Shown piece by piece: positions 24,716 to 33,119 of a DNA stretch of 64,000 nt. Every line of letters begins with the position of its first letter. The stretch's first letter is position 1. The notes beneath the pieces are model-generated. The model made no database searches. It saw nothing but the letters and a program-made list of their open reading frames with translations, and had not been told where the DNA came from. The DNA comes from Alphaproteobacteria bacterium (GTDB lineage: Bacteria > Pseudomonadota > Alphaproteobacteria > Micropepsales > Micropepsaceae), in the NCBI GenBank assembly GCA_019245415.1, contig JAFARO010000004.1, positions 558,001 to 622,000 on the forward strand, written 5' to 3'. The translations under genes and the position numbers were made by a program.

Positions 24716-25039
24716 ATGAAGACCCTCAACCTGCGCGATGCCAACCAGCAATTCTCCAAGCTCGTGCGGGAGATCGAGGCGACGGGGGAAGGGGTGCTGG
24801 TATTGCGCGACGGCAAGCCGGCGATCCGAATGATGCCTGCCGCCGACAAGCCCGTCCCCCGCAAGCTTTCGCCTGAACAGGAAGCGGCGCTAGCCCGACT
24901 GCTGGACCCTAAGAACCGCATTATGTCGCCGCCGGGCTGGAAATTCGATCGCGAGGCGTATTGGGACGAAGAAGCCTCTCGCCACACGGTTGTCCGCAAT
25001 CTGCCGGCCGGGAAACCTCAGCGGAAGAAGCGGTCGTGA
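24716..25039 (+). CDS. Phd/YefM-type antitoxin
   Basis: The 107-residue protein starts MKTLNLRDANQQFSKLVREI and has the Phd/YefM fold signature with GEGVLVLRDGKPAIRMMPA. The C-terminal 60 residues (PEQEAALARLLDP, then WKFDREAYWDE) would wrap the toxin. It should neutralise the PIN toxin encoded next and repress the operon. The stop codon overlaps the toxin GTG by 4 bp, so translation is coupled. A tandem 11-bp repeat lies just ahead of the start. Confidence 0.88.
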   Translation: MKTLNLRDANQQFSKLVREIEATGEGVLVLRDGKPAIRMMPAADKPVPRKLSPEQEAALARLLDPKNRIMSPPGWKFDREAYWDEEASRHTVVRNLPAGKPQRKKRS

Positions 25040-25494
25040 CGGACCGTATCACGTTTGACACCAATGTTCTCGTCTATTCGCAGGACGGACGCGACCCAGG
25101 CAAGCAGGAAATCGCCGATCGCCTGGTTCGCCATGGACCGCAGACCGGAGTGCGGCTGACCACCATTGCCATCGGCGAATTCTTCGGCGTCGTCACGCGA
25201 AAGCTTTTTGTCCCTGCGGCGAGCGCGGAGCAGCGTGTCGCGGATTTTCTCTCCCTGTTCGAGACGATTCCCTACGATGCGCGGCATCTGCGCATCGCCG
25301 CGCGCGAGGCGGCCGCGGGCCGCTTCTCGTTTTGGGATGCCGTGATGCTCGCATCGGCCGAACAGGCCGGCTGCACCGTCTGCTTCAGCGAAGACATGGC
25401 CGATGGCGCGCGGCTCGGCGGCATCGCCGTGCACAACCCCTTCGGCCCGCGCGGCCTCAACGAAGAGGCGCGCGCCTGGCTGGGAATGGAGTAA
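25036..25494 (+). CDS. VapC-like PIN-domain toxin
   Basis: The 152-residue PIN protein reads VTDRITFDTNVLVYSQDG, with the acidic tetrad as Asp8, Glu48 (TTIAIGEFFG), Asp101 (FSFWDAVMLASA) and Glu119/Asp120 (CFSEDMADG). PIN toxins cleave RNA, often initiator tRNA or rRNA, using Mg2+. It starts with GTG at 25036, overlapping the antitoxin stop by 4 bp. The MerR regulator gene follows tail to tail 6 bp away. All catalytic residues are intact. Confidence 0.9.
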   Translation: MTDRITFDTNVLVYSQDGRDPGKQEIADRLVRHGPQTGVRLTTIAIGEFFGVVTRKLFVPAASAEQRVADFLSLFETIPYDARHLRIAAREAAAGRFSFWDAVMLASAEQAGCTVCFSEDMADGARLGGIAVHNPFGPRGLNEEARAWLGME

Positions 25495-25500
25495 GCGCCG

Positions 25501-25902
25501 CTACTCCGCCGCTTGCGGGCGTTGTTGCTGGGCGAGGCGCTGGTCGATCTCCGCGATGCCGCGGCGCAGTTCGTGGAGCGACTCGTCGATGTCGATCTTC
25601 TGGCGCTCCAGGGTCTCGATCCGCTCGACGAATTTCTTGCGGCTGTGCACCATCTGCGCGGTGCTGCCCCCGGGTCCCGAATAGAGATCGAGGATCTCGC
25701 GGATCTCGGCGAGGGAGAAGCCGACGCGGCGGCCGCGCAGGATCAAAATGATGCGGGCGCGGTCTCGCGGCGAATAGATGCGCGTCTGGCCGCGGCGCTC
25801 GGGCGCGATCAGCCCCTCGTCCTCGTAGAAGCGCAAGGTGCGCGCGGTGACCGAAAACTCCTTGGTGAGCTGGCGGATGGTGAAGGTGCGCGAAATGTTC
25901 AT
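25501..25902 (-). CDS. MerR-family regulator, LiuR/MmgR type
   Basis: The 133-residue protein has the MerR winged helix at its N-terminus: FTIRQLTKEFSVTARTLRFYEDEGLI, then RRGQTRIYSPRDRARIILILRGRRVGFSLAEIREILDLY. A short C-terminal coiled coil follows (ETLERQKIDIDESLHELRRGIAEID). The wing sequence is characteristic of LiuR-type regulators of leucine/isovalerate degradation in Proteobacteria. It has no effector cysteines, so it is not a metal sensor. A TTTACGT-type operator lies 75 bp upstream of its start. No liu catabolic genes are in the window. Confidence 0.85.
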   Translation of the reverse strand: MNISRTFTIRQLTKEFSVTARTLRFYEDEGLIAPERRGQTRIYSPRDRARIILILRGRRVGFSLAEIREILDLYSGPGGSTAQMVHSRKKFVERIETLERQKIDIDESLHELRRGIAEIDQRLAQQQRPQAAE

Positions 25903-25976
25903 CTCCCTCTCGAGCGCGCTGTCCGCTTTGCGCCCGCCTCCCTGACAATTTCTCAGTCGCGAAAGGATGCCGCCAG

Positions 25977-25992
25977 TTTACGTCAACGTCAA
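25977..25992 (-). promoter_or_regulatory. LiuR-type operator (TTTACGTCAACGTCAA)
   Basis: This imperfect palindrome with ACGT half-sites 8 bp apart resembles the LiuR operator consensus. It stands upstream of the MerR gene, which suggests autoregulation, and may also serve the divergent gene at 26070. Confidence 0.6.
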
Positions 25993-26069
25993 GCGTCGCA
26001 GAGGACCGATTGCGGCGCTTCGCGCGTTCTATGGGGGTGTGGGGCATCAAGGAACGAGGGTTAGAAACC

Positions 26070-26579
26070 ATGACTTTGAAGCATGTTTTGGCAGGATTGG
26101 CGCTGGCCGGCGGTCTGGCGGCGCTGGCGCCGCAGGCCTCGGCAGGCGTTAACGTTGGCATCGGCATCGGTGTCGGCGGGCCCGGATACTACGGCACCTA
26201 CGCCGTCCGGACGGGTCCCTGCTACAATCCGCGCTGGGCGTACAACCATCCCTGGCGATGCGGCTATCCGCGCTACTCCGAGCCGGTCTTCATCGACGGC
26301 GTCTGGGTTCGTGAGCCGCTCTATTGGCGCACCTATGGCAACGAGCGGTACTTCTGGTGGCATGGCGGCTGGCGCGTCGGCCATGGCGACTGGGACGGCC
26401 ACCGCTGGGCGGACCGCGACGACCGCCGTTGGCATGACGGCGACCGCGACCGCGACGAGCACTGGCGCGACCGCGACGACCACCGCGATGGCGACCGTGA
26501 TGAGCATGATCGCGACCGCGATGGCGGCGACCGCGACCGCGACGGCGGCGACCACGATCACGACCGCGATCACCGCTAG
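26070..26579 (+). CDS. Exported protein with Asp/Arg/His-rich tail
   Basis: The 169-residue protein has a signal peptide (MTLKHVLAGLALAGGLAALAPQASA), a Gly/Tyr/Pro-rich middle (GPGYYGTYAVRTGPC, then VWVREPLYWRTYG) and a tail of about 60 residues made almost entirely of Asp, Arg, His and Gly. The first part resembles small surface proteins with YXNPRW/H motifs. The tail could bind metal or polyanions. A strong terminator follows 20 bp after the stop. Function unknown. Confidence 0.8.
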   Translation: MTLKHVLAGLALAGGLAALAPQASAGVNVGIGIGVGGPGYYGTYAVRTGPCYNPRWAYNHPWRCGYPRYSEPVFIDGVWVREPLYWRTYGNERYFWWHGGWRVGHGDWDGHRWADRDDRRWHDGDRDRDEHWRDRDDHRDGDRDEHDRDRDGGDRDRDGGDHDHDRDHR

Positions 26580-26598
26580 GTCCTGATGCATCGACGAG

Positions 26599-26630
26599 AA
26601 AGGGCCCGGAGCGATCCGGGCCCTTTTTCT
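26599..26630 (+). terminator. Rho-independent terminator
   Basis: A perfect stem AGGGCCCGGA/TCCGGGCCCT around GCGA is followed by a T-rich run. It ends the transcript of the Asp/Arg/His-rich protein gene; because AA precedes the stem, it could also work weakly in the other direction. Confidence 0.88.
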
Positions 26631-26648
26631 TGAGCAGAGCGCGAACGA

Positions 26649-27152
26649 CTATGGCGTCGTCGCAGGTGCGGCCGGAGCCGGCGGTGCAGCTGCCGGTACT
26701 GCGGGCGGCGATGCGGGCGTCATTGCCGGCGGCGATGCCGCTGCATTCGGAGCCGGCGCAGGCGCCGTCGGCCCCGTCACCGCAGCGCTGGGCGCCTCCG
26801 CCGGAGGCTGAGGCGGCGCCGATGCGGACGGCGCCGGCTGGCGATTTCTGCATTCCTGGATCTCGTTCACCGCCTGCTGAGGATCGATGATCGATGGAGC
26901 GACATGGCCGATGAAAAATCCCATCGTCACTTCGAAGCGGACATAGAGCGATTGTCCGGCCGCGATCGTGGCGGTCACCGCTTCCTTCTTCTCGGTCTCG
27001 GCGCTGATCTCATAGGTGCCGCGCGCGGCGCACAATGGGAACTTGTATCTGCGTCGATTTGGCGACGGCGCGACGGATTTGAACCTTTCCGGAGAGCGTG
27101 GCCGAGCGCAAACCGAGCAACCACCCATGGGATGGGGTTCCCCCGCTTTCAA
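26649..27152 (-). pseudogene. 5'-truncated DUF2846-like exported protein
   Basis: The open frame carries only the second half of a DUF2846-like domain (GTYEISAETEKKEAVTATI, then YVRFEVTMGFFIGHVAP), followed by a Pro/Ala-rich tail of about 70 residues. The usual signal peptide and first strands are absent. Upstream of about 27060 the frame reads unrelated, basic sequence (KFPLCAARG preceded by a Cys/Arg-rich stretch). The most economical reading is a gene that lost its 5' end to a rearrangement near 27060. A later start within the frame cannot be excluded. Confidence 0.55.
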
Positions 27153-27159
27153 GAAAAAA

Positions 27160-27240
27160 CGTCATTGCCCGGCTTGTCCGGGCAACCCATTTTCTAGAGT
27201 CACAAAAATTGGGTCGCCCGCATGAAGCGGGCGATGACGA
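27160..27240. repeat. Palindromic intergenic repeat (GTCATTGCCCGG family)
   Basis: The left hairpin TTGCCCGG/CCGGGCAA and the right hairpin TCGCCCGC/GCGGGCGA are arranged as inverted copies, with outer boundaries CGTCAT and ATGACG and an AT-rich centre. It has the same general plan as the element at 121-258. Confidence 0.75.
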
Positions 27241-27288
27241 GTTGGGTAAGGAGCTCGATGACCGACTGAAGCCCGGCCATGATGTCCC

Positions 27289-28167
27289 TTAATTCCCGCC
27301 CAACATCTCCACCATCGTCGTGCCGAGCGCGGCGGGGTTGGGCGAGACGCGGATGCCGGCGGATTTCATCGCTTCGATCTTCGAGTTCGCGTCGCCTTTG
27401 CCGCCGGAGATGATGGCCCCCGCGTGGCCCATGCGCCGTCCCGGCGGCGCGGTGACGCCGGCGATGAATCCGACCATCGGCTTTTTCGTCTTGCTGTGCT
27501 TGATGAAGTCGGCCGCGTCTTCCTCCGCGCTGCCGCCGATCTCGCCGATCATGATGATCGATTGCGTCTCGGGATCGGCGAGGAACATCTCCAGCACTTC
27601 GATGTGTTCGGTGCCCTTGACCGGATCGCCGCCGATGCCCACACAACTCGATTGGCCCAGGCCCGCCGCGGTCGTCTGCGCCACCGCTTCATAGGTGAGC
27701 GTGCCGGAACGCGAGACGATGCCGACGCTGCCGCGGCGATGGATATGTCCCGGCATGATGCCGATCTTGCATTCGCCGGGCGTGATGACGCCGGGGCAAT
27801 TGGGTCCGATCAGCCGCGACTTCGAGCCCGACAGCGCGCGCTTGACCTTGACCATGTCGAGCACCGGGATGCCCTCGGTGATGCAGACGATCAAGGCGAT
27901 CTCCGCGTCGATCGCTTCCAGGATCGCGTCGGCCGCGTATGCCGGCGGCACATAGATGGCGCTGGCGTCGGCGCCGGTCGCCTCCTTCGCCTCGCGCACC
28001 GTGTCGAACACCGGCAGTCCCAGATGCGTGGTGCCGCCTTTGCCCGGCGAGGTGCCGCCCACCATCTTGGTGCCGTAGGCGATGGCCTGCTCGGAATGGA
28101 AGGTGCCCTGGTTGCCGGTGAAGCCCTGGCAGATGACGCGCGTGTTCTTGTCAACGAGGATGGACAT
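27289..28167 (-). CDS. sucD: Succinyl-CoA synthetase alpha subunit
   Basis: The 292-residue protein binds CoA and carries the phosphohistidine of succinyl-CoA synthetase, which makes ATP or GTP from succinyl-CoA in the TCA cycle. The Rossmann-type CoA site [15 protein letters not shown] is at about 15-29, and the active-site His is His248 in [13 protein letters not shown]. The length is normal. It is on the same strand as sucC but separated from it by about 1.2 kb with two other genes and a dead PIN fragment, which is unusual. Confidence 0.97.
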   Translation of the reverse strand: MSILVDKNTRVICQGFTGNQGTFHSEQAIAYGTKMVGGTSPGKGGTTHLGLPVFDTVREAKEATGADASAIYVPPAYAADAILEAIDAEIALIVCITEGIPVLDMVKVKRALSGSKSRLIGPNCPGVITPGECKIGIMPGHIHRRGSVGIVSRSGTLTYEAVAQTTAAGLGQSSCVGIGGDPVKGTEHIEVLEMFLADPETQSIIMIGEIGGSAEEDAADFIKHSKTKKPMVGFIAGVTAPPGRRMGHAGAIISGGKGDANSKIEAMKSAGIRVSPNPAALGTTMVEMLGGN

Positions 28168-28185
28168 GAAGTCGTTTCGCTTGGC

Positions 28186-28300
28186 CTAGAGATCGTGGAA
28201 GGGATTTTCGGCCCGCACCGAACCATAGATTTGGCCGTGACTCAAATCTTCGCTGTAGAGGACCTTCGCCCCCAATGACGATGGCGCGCCGACCTGCGGG
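28186..28300 (-). pseudogene. C-terminal remnant of a PIN-domain toxin
   Basis: Reading the minus strand from about 28300 gives SSLGAKVLYSEDLSHGQIYG and then SVRAENPFHDL followed by a stop. This is the typical last segment of a VapC-type PIN toxin, including the fourth acidic position (SED). The N-terminal 100 residues with the other acidic ligands are missing, and the CPBP gene begins where they should be. It lies within the sucC-sucD interval. Confidence 0.7.
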
Positions 28301-28319
28301 TCAATCCGACCGCTCCCTG

Positions 28320-29006
28320 TCATTTGAAGACGAGGTGCGCGACAGGCGCTTCCAGCCGGAAATAGATCAAGGCGAGCGATGTCAGATCGAACGCCGCATG
28401 CATCGCGATCGGCACCAGGAGCTTGCGCCCGCAAGCGAGATAGACGAGCCCTAGAACCAGCCCGGTGAGAAAGGCATTGGCGACTCCGAACACGCCTTGC
28501 TGCCAGTGCGCGACGGCGAAGATCGCGGTCGCGACCAGCGACGTCGCTGTGTTGGCGATCGCACCGGCTCCCCATAATTTGCCGAAGCGCTCGAACAGGA
28601 AGCCGCGAAACACCAGCTCCTCTGCGAAGCCGGCGCCGTATATCGCATAGGCGGCAAAGTCGATGGCCGCGGCGCGGTCGTGGGCGAGGTATTCGTAGCC
28701 GATGTTCACCGCGGGCGCGCCGAGCAGGGGCATCGCCACGGCCTTCATCGCCAGCTTCAGCGCCACGCCGCCGGCCACTCCCAACGCCAGCGCCGCCACC
28801 CAATTTCGCGGACGGATCAGGCCGAGCTCGCGCCACGGTGTCTTCGACAGCCACGCCCAGAGCAGGATCAGCAGCGCGCCCAACGGCGGTGTCACTGCGA
28901 CGCCGAGCGCGATCAGTGCGAAGGCGAGCCATCCCGGCGTGTGAAAGCCGCGCAGTTCGGCAGCCATGCGCTCGCGATAGGGTGCCGCGGAAATGTTCGC
29001 TATCAT
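28320..29006 (-). CDS. CPBP-family intramembrane metalloprotease
   Basis: The 228-residue polytopic protein has the CPBP (Abi) motifs: EELVFRG with Glu129, Glu130 and Arg134, a His in FAVAHWQQG near 167 and a third motif with His203 (IAMHAAFDL). It should cut proteins within the membrane or serve in bacteriocin-type immunity; the substrate is unknown. About six spans are visible. It stands between sucC and sucD, downstream of the small coiled-coil gene by 38 bp, so it may be expressed with sucC. Confidence 0.88.
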   Translation of the reverse strand: MIANISAAPYRERMAAELRGFHTPGWLAFALIALGVAVTPPLGALLILLWAWLSKTPWRELGLIRPRNWVAALALGVAGGVALKLAMKAVAMPLLGAPAVNIGYEYLAHDRAAAIDFAAYAIYGAGFAEELVFRGFLFERFGKLWGAGAIANTATSLVATAIFAVAHWQQGVFGVANAFLTGLVLGLVYLACGRKLLVPIAMHAAFDLTSLALIYFRLEAPVAHLVFK

Positions 29007-29044
29007 CTATCCGCCGCCGCCACTGATTTCCTCGCCGCGGCCCT

Positions 29045-29377
29045 TCAGCGCATATTGCGGACGATGCTGTCCAGGGTCTTCTGAAACTTCTGCTGGAGAT
29101 TGGTGAGCATATCGAGCGCCTGGTTGCGCTTGTTCACCAGGCTCTGAATCTGGATCATGTCCGTCTGCGATTGCGCGTTCAGGGCGTCGATCTCGCTCCT
29201 CAACGCAGTTTGGCGGTCCCAGTAGGTCTCATTTTGAAGTTCCGACACCAGACTCTTCAGCGTCAGATTGCGCTCGTCCATGGCACGCATCAGAGCTTGG
29301 ATGTCCAGATCCATCTGCTGCGCCGCGTGCCGCTGCGCCTGCAGCAGCATCTCGTCGGTCATTTGATCCTGCGCCAT
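29045..29377 (-). CDS. Small coiled-coil hypothetical protein coupled to sucC
   Basis: The 110-residue protein reads [20 protein letters not shown] and continues as one long helical coiled coil ([21 protein letters not shown], then [20 protein letters not shown]). No membrane span or signal peptide is present. Its ATG is 2 bp after the sucC stop codon, so it is probably translated by coupling to sucC. I do not recognise the family. Its position inside the sucC-sucD interval is unusual. Confidence 0.75.
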   Translation of the reverse strand: MAQDQMTDEMLLQAQRHAAQQMDLDIQALMRAMDERNLTLKSLVSELQNETYWDRQTALRSEIDALNAQSQTDMIQIQSLVNKRNQALDMLTNLQQKFQKTLDSIVRNMR

Positions 29378-29379
29378 GT

Positions 29380-30543
29380 TCAGCCCCTCACCGCCTTGAC
29401 GATCTTCTGCGCGGCGTCGGCAAGATCGGAGCCGGAGACGATCGGAAGGCCCGACTTCGCCAATATCTCCTTGCCCTTGTCGACATTGGTGCCTTCGAGC
29501 CGCACGACGAGCGGCACCTTGAGCGAAACCTCGCGCGCCGCCGCCACGATGCCCTCGGCGATGATGTCGCATTTCATGATGCCGCCGAAGATGTTGACCA
29601 GGATCCCTTTCACGTTGGGATCGGAGACGATGATCTTGAACGCCGCAGTGACCTTTTCCTTCGAGGCGCCGCCGCCGACGTCGAGGAAGTTCGCCGGCTC
29701 CTCGCCATAGAGCTTGATGATGTCCATCGTCGCCATGGCGAGGCCCGCGCCGTTGACCATGCAGCCGATCGAGCCGTCGAGCTTGATGTAGGAGAGATCG
29801 AATTTCGACGCCTCGACCTCCATCGGGTCTTCTTCCGCGAGGTCGCGCAGGCCCTGAATGTCCTTGTGGCGCCAGAGCGCGTTGTCGTCGAAATTGATCT
29901 TGGCGTCGAGGCAGATCACCTGGCCCGACTTGGTCACAACCAGCGGATTGATCTCGAGCAGGCTCATGTCCTTGGCGACGAAGGCATCGTAGAGCGATTT
30001 GACGAGGCTGCCGCATTGCTTGGCTTCGTCGCCCTTCAGCTTCAGCGCCGCGGCGATCTCATTGCCGACGTAAGCGCTGTAACCCGCGGCCGGTTCGACC
30101 TGGAAGGTCTTGATGCGCTCCGGCGTCTTGTGCGCGACTTCCTCGATGTCCATGCCGCCTTCGGTCGAGGCGATGAAGGCGATGCGGCTGGTGGCGCGGT
30201 CGACGAGGGCCGAGAGATAGAGCTCGCGCGCGATCGCCGAGCCGTCCTCGATATAGAGCCGGCGCACTTCGCGGCCCTGCGGGCCGGTCTGGTGGGTGAC
30301 GAGCGTCATGCCGAGCATGCGGCGCGCTTCCTTCTCCACCTCGTCGAGGGACTTGACCACCTTGACGCCGCCGCCCTTGCCGCGGCCGCCGGCATGGATC
30401 TGCGCCTTGACCACCCACACCGGACCGCCGAGCTCCTTCGCCGCCGCGACCGCCTCCTCGACCGTGAAAGCGGGCTTGCCGCGCGGCACCGCGACGCCAA
30501 AGCCGCGCAGGACCTCTTTGGCCTGGTATTCGTGGATGTTCAT
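29380..30543 (-). CDS. sucC: Succinyl-CoA synthetase beta subunit
   Basis: The 387-residue beta subunit starts [20 protein letters not shown], with an ATP-grasp domain followed by the CoA-ligase domain. Lys-rich [13 protein letters not shown] at about 52-64 is the nucleotide-binding loop, and [17 protein letters not shown], then [10 protein letters not shown], are the conserved phosphate and interface motifs. It pairs with SucD in the TCA cycle. A small coiled-coil gene follows 2 bp after the stop. Confidence 0.97.
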   Translation of the reverse strand: MNIHEYQAKEVLRGFGVAVPRGKPAFTVEEAVAAAKELGGPVWVVKAQIHAGGRGKGGGVKVVKSLDEVEKEARRMLGMTLVTHQTGPQGREVRRLYIEDGSAIARELYLSALVDRATSRIAFIASTEGGMDIEEVAHKTPERIKTFQVEPAAGYSAYVGNEIAAALKLKGDEAKQCGSLVKSLYDAFVAKDMSLLEINPLVVTKSGQVICLDAKINFDDNALWRHKDIQGLRDLAEEDPMEVEASKFDLSYIKLDGSIGCMVNGAGLAMATMDIIKLYGEEPANFLDVGGGASKEKVTAAFKIIVSDPNVKGILVNIFGGIMKCDIIAEGIVAAAREVSLKVPLVVRLEGTNVDKGKEILAKSGLPIVSGSDLADAAQKIVKAVRG

Positions 30544-30647
30544 GGAGAAACCTTGAGCAGAAATGGCGGAACGCGCCGCACAATAGCAGCCGAACCCCAG
30601 GGCGCAAGGCGGTCCGGCTGCGCGATATCGAAGCCGCGGCGGCGGTT

Positions 30648-32021
30648 CTACGGGATGTATTTAAACACGGTGCCGTGCAGCGTGCCGCTGCCGTTATCGC
30701 TCGTCACGCCGTAGATGTTTCCGTTGCTTTCGATGATCACGCCGGCAAGGGGCATGCCGCCATCCGTGCAGCTGCTGCCGCCGACCGAACAGAAATTGTG
30801 AAGCACGGTCAACGTCGAGCCGCTGAGGCTGTAGAGAATGCCCGAGCTGGTCGAATTGCCGCCGGCCTCAGTCGTGCCGTAGATCGCGCCGGATCCATCC
30901 CGGACGGGCGTCGATCGGGGGGCCGGCCCCGAGCCGTCGGCGCAACCGGTGGATTGGCAAAAATTGTAGAGCACCGTGTTGCACCAAAAACCCGACACGC
31001 CGTTCTCCGTGCAATTACTGTTGGTCAACTCGAAAACCAGTCCGTTTCCGGGAGAGGTGCCAACGCCACCTTGGGTCGCGGTGCCGAAGATATTTCCGCT
31101 GCCGTCGAACACGATGCCGTTGGGCGCACGTCCATCATCGCAGGGGTTCGAATGATCGTAGCAGAAATTGTAGATCACGGTTTCGGACCACGGATCGCTC
31201 CATAAATCCGTTCCGTGGTTCAAGACGAAGGCCACGCCCGCGCTGAACGATCCGCCGAGCGGGGTCGTCCCCCAGAGTTTGTTGGACGAATCCATGACCA
31301 GGCCGGTGGCCGGTTCCTCGCCGTTGCTGGTATTGCCCGGGAACACGTTGATGGCTTTCTCCGACCACGTCCCGCTGGTGTTTTTCAGCGCGTAGACCGT
31401 CCCCCAGTCGTTGTTGGCCGTATCGTTTCCGCCTCGCTCGGTGGTGCCGAAGAGGAGGGAGGTGCCGTCATAGCTCGAACCGCTTGCGGCGCCGGCATAG
31501 GTCAGGTTTGCGCGGGGCGCCTTGCCGTCCGTGCAGACGCCTGACGATCCGATCGTGGAACAGAAGGTATAGAGGACCGTCTCCGGCCATTGTCCGCTCC
31601 CGGACTGTTTGGTCAGCTCGAACACCACGCCGCCAATGTGCGCGTTGCCGCCCACCATCGTTGTTCCATAGAGATTTCCGCTGCTGTCGATGATCAGACC
31701 TGCGACCGGCTCCTCACCATCGGGGCAGCCGGAAGAAGCGCAAAAGTCGTACAAGTCGGTATAGGTATAAGTGGTGGGATTGGCGCCGGGCGTCAGGCGG
31801 AAAACTACGCCGCCGCCATTTGCGCCGCCGAACTGCGTGGTGCCATAGAGCTTGCCGGAGGAATCGCGGATCAGCGGTGCGGCCGGCGACTGCCCTTGCG
31901 CGCAGCTTGTCGAGCAAAACGAATAGATGACGTTGTAGCTTGCCGCGGCTGCAGGCGGGGCGGACGAGATCGCCAACAAAAGGGTCAAGCTCGACGCCAG
32001 CGCCAATGTGGTCGCGCGCAT
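30648..32021 (-). CDS. Secreted GloVer-type tandem-repeat protein
   Basis: The 457-residue precursor has a signal peptide ([20 protein letters not shown]) and about eight repeats of 50-60 residues. Each contains a LYGTT.. GG.. GGVVF-type strand pair and a FC..SGCPDG turn; this is the 'choice-of-anchor tandem repeat GloVer' pattern. The repeats probably build a beta-propeller-like shell, and the regularly placed Cys pairs suggest disulfides in the exported protein. The start at 32021 begins the signal peptide. Its function is unknown; it may be a surface or matrix protein. Confidence 0.85.
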   Translation of the reverse strand: MRATTLALASSLTLLLAISSAPPAAAASYNVIYSFCSTSCAQGQSPAAPLIRDSSGKLYGTTQFGGANGGGVVFRLTPGANPTTYTYTDLYDFCASSGCPDGEEPVAGLIIDSSGNLYGTTMVGGNAHIGGVVFELTKQSGSGQWPETVLYTFCSTIGSSGVCTDGKAPRANLTYAGAASGSSYDGTSLLFGTTERGGNDTANNDWGTVYALKNTSGTWSEKAINVFPGNTSNGEEPATGLVMDSSNKLWGTTPLGGSFSAGVAFVLNHGTDLWSDPWSETVIYNFCYDHSNPCDDGRAPNGIVFDGSGNIFGTATQGGVGTSPGNGLVFELTNSNCTENGVSGFWCNTVLYNFCQSTGCADGSGPAPRSTPVRDGSGAIYGTTEAGGNSTSSGILYSLSGSTLTVLHNFCSVGGSSCTDGGMPLAGVIIESNGNIYGVTSDNGSGTLHGTVFKYIP

Positions 32022-32121
32022 GCGCGCCTCCAATTCAAAATAAGATCGAAAACAAATTATTTCAGCTTTAGGTAAGATTGGCAAGCGAATTGAGTCGTCA
32101 GGAAATTTCTTCTCGTTCATC

Positions 32122-33057
32122 TTACGTCGGCTTGGAACGCAGCGCCTGCACAGCGAGGGGCGTGCGCATCCTCAGGCAAAAATGCGCAGCCGTGCCGCTT
32201 GCACGAATGGATATCCAGGCAACGCCAAGTCCCGCAATCACGTCCACAAGATGGTGCCCGCCCTGGATCGGGGTCGCGACCAGCACCAGCGCGTTGAGGA
32301 TCGCGAACGGCCAGCGCGACGCGGGGATTTTCCATGCCTGCCATGCCGCCATCGCCGCCATCGCGGCGTGATAGGAGGGGAAGCCGATCAAGCCCTTGGC
32401 GTCTTGCGGCGAGATATGGCCGGGGCCGTTTGCCAGCAGCGTGACCAATTCCCGCGCATAGCGGTGATCGAGCGCGAGCGCGAGATGATCGGCGACATTC
32501 TCCGGCAGGCTAAAGACGCTGAACGCGCCGAACGATGGCGCGATCGTCCAAACCGCGATCGAGATCGCCGCGCCGAGCGCGACCGCGAGGACAAAAGTGT
32601 AGATGCTCTCGAATCGCCCGAAGAGTCCGGTCAGGATCAGAAGCAGCGCGATCTGCGGAAGCACCGATAGATAGATGAGCTGAAGCGCCGCGTTCGCAAT
32701 CGGATAATGCGCCATCATGGCCATCGTCGCGGGCCAGTCGAAACCCAGCGCGCGGTCGATGGCGGCGAGCGGCTGGTCGATGCGCGGTCCCGCGACCGTC
32801 AGCAGTAGATAATTGAGCAGGCTGAAGCTCGCCGACATGCCGAGCAGGAACGCGGCGCCGAACAGCATCGCGGCCAGCCGCTCGTCCTTGCGGACACGGT
32901 CGTAGAAGATGCCGCCCAATCCGCAGCCCGCGGCCAGAGCGAAGATCAGACCATAGGCCTGAACGTCGATGTCGAAATGGCGCAGGCCCGCCCAGGCGAT
33001 GTCGGCGGTTGCGGCAAGTGTCACGACGGCCAGAAGCAGAAGCTGGAGCCTGCGCAT
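32122..33057 (-). CDS. PAP2-superfamily membrane phosphatase
   Basis: The 311-residue polytopic protein (about eight spans) carries PAP2-type motifs near its C-terminus: GFPSYHAAMAAMAAWQAW (the SxxH segment, about 222-239) and the GGHHLVDVIAG segment with the second catalytic His and Asp. The layout is that of the PAP2_3 group, related to inositol phosphotransferases. It should hydrolyse or exchange lipid phosphates on the periplasmic side. ATG 33057 was preferred to an upstream TTG. A one-mismatch CtrA-like site (TTAAGGAAGGTTTAG) is 34 bp upstream. Confidence 0.8.
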   Translation of the reverse strand: MRRLQLLLLAVVTLAATADIAWAGLRHFDIDVQAYGLIFALAAGCGLGGIFYDRVRKDERLAAMLFGAAFLLGMSASFSLLNYLLLTVAGPRIDQPLAAIDRALGFDWPATMAMMAHYPIANAALQLIYLSVLPQIALLLILTGLFGRFESIYTFVLAVALGAAISIAVWTIAPSFGAFSVFSLPENVADHLALALDHRYARELVTLLANGPGHISPQDAKGLIGFPSYHAAMAAMAAWQAWKIPASRWPFAILNALVLVATPIQGGHHLVDVIAGLGVAWISIRASGTAAHFCLRMRTPLAVQALRSKPT

Positions 33058-33119
33058 CGTGCGCCCCTTCAATGGCGCACCGAGCTTGGCCGATCGGGCT
33101 TAAGGAAGGTTTAGTCCGT

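Noticed and set aside
27060-27112. tRNA-Ser-like pieces (GGAGAGCGTGGCCGAGCG on the plus strand and GGTTCAAATCC on the minus strand)
   Set aside because: The plus-strand piece resembles the 5' end of tRNA-Ser, but no anticodon arm, T arm or matching acceptor strand follows. The minus-strand T-loop-like motif has no paired stem. At most it is a remnant; no tRNA gene can be called.
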